Assembly: GCA_029863355.1 (NCBI GenBank)
Contig: JAOTVO010000113.1
Coordinates: 1-8,006, forward strand
Length of the DNA stretch: 8,006 nucleotides
Direction: 5' to 3'
Source of the DNA: Candidatus Krumholzibacteriia bacterium
Lineage (GTDB): Bacteria; Krumholzibacteriota; Krumholzibacteria; WVZY01; JAKEHA01
Shown: positions 6,701 through 8,006 of the stretch, piece after piece
Numbering within the stretch: position 1 is the stretch's first letter
How the letters are laid out: every line of letters begins with the position of its first letter
Made by a program: the position numbers and the translations under genes
The notes under the pieces: model-generated
The model's database searches: none
The model's input: only the letters and a program-made list of their open reading frames with translations
What the model was told of the DNA's origin: nothing

Positions 6701-6885
6701 CCATCGCCTGGGGCGAGGGCGCCGAGTTGCGCTCGCCGTTGGCGATCACGGTGGCCACCGGCCTGTTCCTCAGCACGCTGCTCACGCTCGTCGTCATTCC
6801 CGCCGCCTACGTCGCCGTGCCCTCGCGCGTGGCCCCGGAACGCAGGAGTGGGGCGGGCGAACGACAGGGAGGCGAGACGCCATGA
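3766..6885 (+). CDS. RND efflux permease, AcrB/MdtB-like (first of two)
   Basis: A complete 1039-residue RND pump subunit, normal length, with the usual duplicated plan: helix TM1 at about 12-30, first periplasmic porter region about 31-332, TM2-TM6 about 333-484, TM7 about 535-553, second periplasmic region about 554-860 and TM8-TM12 about 862-1014. Motifs: RLPLELFPDI (32-41), ENLVTRPVEEA (61-71), GIGMLVDSSIVVLES (392-406) in TM4, GIVVNNAIVLID (926-937) in TM10 and RLRPILMT (960-967) in TM11. AcrB has two adjacent Asp in TM4 and Lys in TM10; here these are Asp398-Ser399 and Asn930, while the Arg and Thr of TM11 are kept. The DFG/VDGA signature of heavy-metal CzcA pumps is absent, so organic-compound export is more likely, but this is not proven. 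The start is the ATG overlapping the adaptor stop, with AGGA at 3753-3756 nine nt upstream. It probably acts with the second RND subunit, whose start overlaps its last four bases. Confidence 0.96.
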   Translation: MRGVVAVAIRRRVTVVMTALAVAAFGYVGYSRLPLELFPDITYPSLTVQTDFPDTAPQEVENLVTRPVEEAVGVLRGLHLIHSVSRPGVSEVTLEFDWDTDMDMMSMEVREKLDRLVLPEGTEDPIVLRYDPSLDPVMRLALSGPDDLAVIRRLAERRIKMDFETIKGVAAAQVKGGLEDEIQIEINQERLAVLGIPLDRVRQVVGVSNVNLPGGALRGADSQFIIRTMNEFDSVGEIADLIIARQGDATVRLSDVAVVRMGTKEREEIARVGGSECVEIAIYKEGDANAVTVATLVRERMAEWGEKLPTGYALSVLFDQSHFVRRAIGEVRSAAVIGGILAVIVLFLFLRDARSTLIVATSIPLSVVATFLLMYRMDISLNVMSLGGLTLGIGMLVDSSIVVLESIHRKKRQGVPLARAALEGTAEVGPAVTASTLTTVAVFLPIVFVEGIAGQLFKDQALTVTLSLLASLAVAVTVIPMLSALGAPVARADLEAQSDDAAGAAADHVARFRSLGAFSRAYDRVVRGAIARRWSTLAVAFSLFAVSVWSLRLLGTELIPQLSEGEFFFEVNLPEGASLAATDRVMSGLEEAVAGEDVVDHYYATVGSRLVAGGMSLNTKAENLGQLNVAMRDRGDETGEAVLVERLRERFALIPDLEVKLGRPSYFSLKTPVEVVLYGDNLEELREYSLDLVQELAAVPGLADVRSSLEAGNPELQVVFDRARLASLGLDMGVLSETLRNRVQGVVPTRFKEKDRQIDIRVRNMETDRASVADVRNLVLPGADGQAIRLLSVADVHLDRGPAEIHRLQQQRAAVVSANLEGRSLGAAVSDIEEAMALSPPPEGITVELGGQNREMRVSFASLRFALGLAVFLVYLVMAATFESFVHPFVVMFTIPLALVGVVAGLLATGTTITVVVLIGAIMLVGIVVNNAIVLIDAINRLRRAGLDKVEAVVQAGHIRLRPILMTTLTTILALVPMAIAWGEGAELRSPLAITVATGLFLSTLLTLVVIPAAYVAVPSRVAPERRSGAGERQGGETP
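6866..6872 (+). promoter_or_regulatory. Shine-Dalgarno sequence of the second RND gene
   Basis: AGGGAGG lies 9 nt before the ATG at 6882, inside the 3' end of the first RND gene. Such a strong site suggests that the second subunit is initiated efficiently, not only by coupling. Confidence 0.8.
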
Positions 6886-8006
6886 CGTTGCCCGAGCTGG
6901 CCATCAAGCGGCACGTGACGACGCTCATGATCATCGTGAGCCTCGTCGTCCTGGGTGCCGTGGCGCTATTTCGCCTGCCGCTGGCGTTTCTCCCCGAAGT
7001 GGACGAGCCCCACATCTTCGTGCGCCTCCCCTACGCCAGCGCGTCGCCCGATCAAGTGGAGCGCATGGTCGTGCGTCCGGTGGAGGACGCCCTGGGCTCG
7101 CTGCGCGGCCTGCGCGAGATGTGGTCGCACTGCGACGCCGAGGGCGGCGTCATCCGCATGCAGTTCGACTGGTCGATGGACATGAACGTGATGCGCTCCG
7201 ACGTGTGGGAGAAGATCGACCGCATCCGCCGCGACCTACCCGAGGATCTCGGCGACATCACCGTGGGCTCCAGCTGGGACGCGCGCGAGGCGGACATGCC
7301 CATCATCGAGGGGCGCCTGAGCTCCAAGCTCGACCTGAGCGAGAGCTGGGATCTACTCGAGCGGCGTATCGTGCGCCCGCTCGAGCGCGTTCCGGGCGTC
7401 GCCCAGGTGCGTCTGGACGGTGTGAACCCGCGCGAGGTGCGCATCAACCTGGACATAACACGCCTGGAAGCGCACGGCATGGACGTGCGCGAGGTGGGGC
7501 GGCTGCTGGAGTCGGCCAACTTCGACCAGTCGTTGGGCAAGGTCACCGAGGGCGATTCGCGCTACGCGCTGCGCACGGTGGGAACGCTCAAGACCGTCGA
7601 GGACATCGTGAACCTGCCGCTGCGCGCCGACGGGCTGCGCCTGGGCGAGCTGGCCGACGTGCGCTACGAAGAGCCGCCGCTGGAGTACGGGCGGCACCTC
7701 GACGGCAACTTCGCCGTCGGTATCACGGTGAGCCAGGAGTCCAAGGCCAACACGGTGGAGGTGTGCCGCGCGGTCGAGGAGCGCATCGCTGCGATGAACG
7801 AGGACCCCGAGCTCGAGGGCGTGAACTTCCTGGTCTGGTTCAGCCAGGGGGGCGAGATCAGGAAGACCCTCCGCGACCTCACCTTCACGGGCATCTTCGG
7901 CGCCATCCTCGCCTCGCTGGTGCTCTACATGTTCCTGCGCCGCGTGTCCACCACCCTGGTCTCGGTGCTCTGCATCCCCTTCTCGCTGGTGGTTACCTGC
8001 GGGTTC
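6882..8006 (+). CDS. RND efflux permease (second of two), 3' partial
   Basis: The frame opens at ATG 6882 and runs without a stop to the window edge, giving 375 residues or about one third of a normal RND protein. TM1 is at about 12-30 after MTLPELAIKRHV, followed by RLPLAFLPEVDEP (31-43), VERMVVRPVEDALGSLRGL (59-77) and FDWSMDMNVM (95-104). All three align with equivalent motifs of the upstream RND protein, so the two are paralogues, though clearly diverged. The first porter region spans about 31-332 (RPLERVPGVAQVRLDGVNPREV, about 165-186, is typical), TM2 is about 334-352 and TM3 begins near 357. TM4 and TM10, which would show whether this subunit carries the full proton relay, are beyond the edge. 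It overlaps the first RND stop as ATGA, so both subunits are probably made in related amounts and may assemble into mixed trimers, as known for MdtB/MdtC. Substrate unknown. Confidence 0.95.
   Translation, partial: MTLPELAIKRHVTTLMIIVSLVVLGAVALFRLPLAFLPEVDEPHIFVRLPYASASPDQVERMVVRPVEDALGSLRGLREMWSHCDAEGGVIRMQFDWSMDMNVMRSDVWEKIDRIRRDLPEDLGDITVGSSWDAREADMPIIEGRLSSKLDLSESWDLLERRIVRPLERVPGVAQVRLDGVNPREVRINLDITRLEAHGMDVREVGRLLESANFDQSLGKVTEGDSRYALRTVGTLKTVEDIVNLPLRADGLRLGELADVRYEEPPLEYGRHLDGNFAVGITVSQESKANTVEVCRAVEERIAAMNEDPELEGVNFLVWFSQGGEIRKTLRDLTFTGIFGAILASLVLYMFLRRVSTTLVSVLCIPFSLVVTCGF

Noticed and set aside
3766..6885. Heavy-metal (CzcA/CusA-type) assignment for the first RND permease.
   Set aside because: TM4 reads VDSSIVVLES rather than the VDGA-type metal-pump signature, so metal export is not supported, although it is not fully excluded.

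Overview
The window is GC-rich and gene-dense, and everything it supports is read on the + strand. A lipoprotein-type periplasmic adaptor, RND pumps and an outer-membrane beta-barrel show a diderm (Gram-negative) bacterium. The GC bias, the small barrel of the PorT-like type and a glycosyltransferase with a TPR tail would fit an environmental lineage such as Gemmatimonadota, Eisenbacteria/Krumholzibacteria-like phyla or Myxococcota. That placement is only an impression from gene content; no marker gene is present.

Layout. (1) Positions 2-1402 hold the 3' part of a polytopic GT39/ArnT-like glycosyltransferase whose C-terminus is a TPR domain; the catalytic N-terminus lies upstream of the window. 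(2) After an 81-nt gap with a clear Shine-Dalgarno sequence come a secreted small outer-membrane beta-barrel protein (1484-2125) and, starting on the base after its stop codon and in the same frame, a 120-residue four-helix membrane protein of unknown function (2126-2488). (3) A 150-nt non-coding stretch (2489-2638) contains an AT-rich island with a TATAAA box between inverted CAACT/AGTTG half-sites, then two short potential hairpins, the second overlapping the ribosome binding site. It is the most likely promoter/operator region here. (4) Positions 2639-8006 are an efflux operon: a membrane-fusion lipoprotein, a complete RND permease of 1039 residues, and the first 375 residues of a second, different RND permease. 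The last three genes overlap by 1 and 4 nt and are probably translationally coupled.

How they work together. The adaptor and the two RND permeases have the gene arrangement of MdtABC-type systems, in which two non-identical RND subunits share one adaptor and may form a mixed trimer. No TolC-type outer-membrane channel and no regulator are visible; they may lie downstream or elsewhere. The small barrel is too short to be the exit duct. The first RND permease keeps one of the two AcrB TM4 aspartates and has Asn where AcrB has its TM10 lysine, so its proton relay differs from AcrB. The substrate cannot be read from the sequence.

I found no RNA genes, insertion sequences, CRISPR arrays, attachment sites or convincing intrinsic terminators. 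The window is largely ordinary envelope and efflux biology. The least explained parts are the barrel/small-membrane-protein pair and the tandem RND arrangement.
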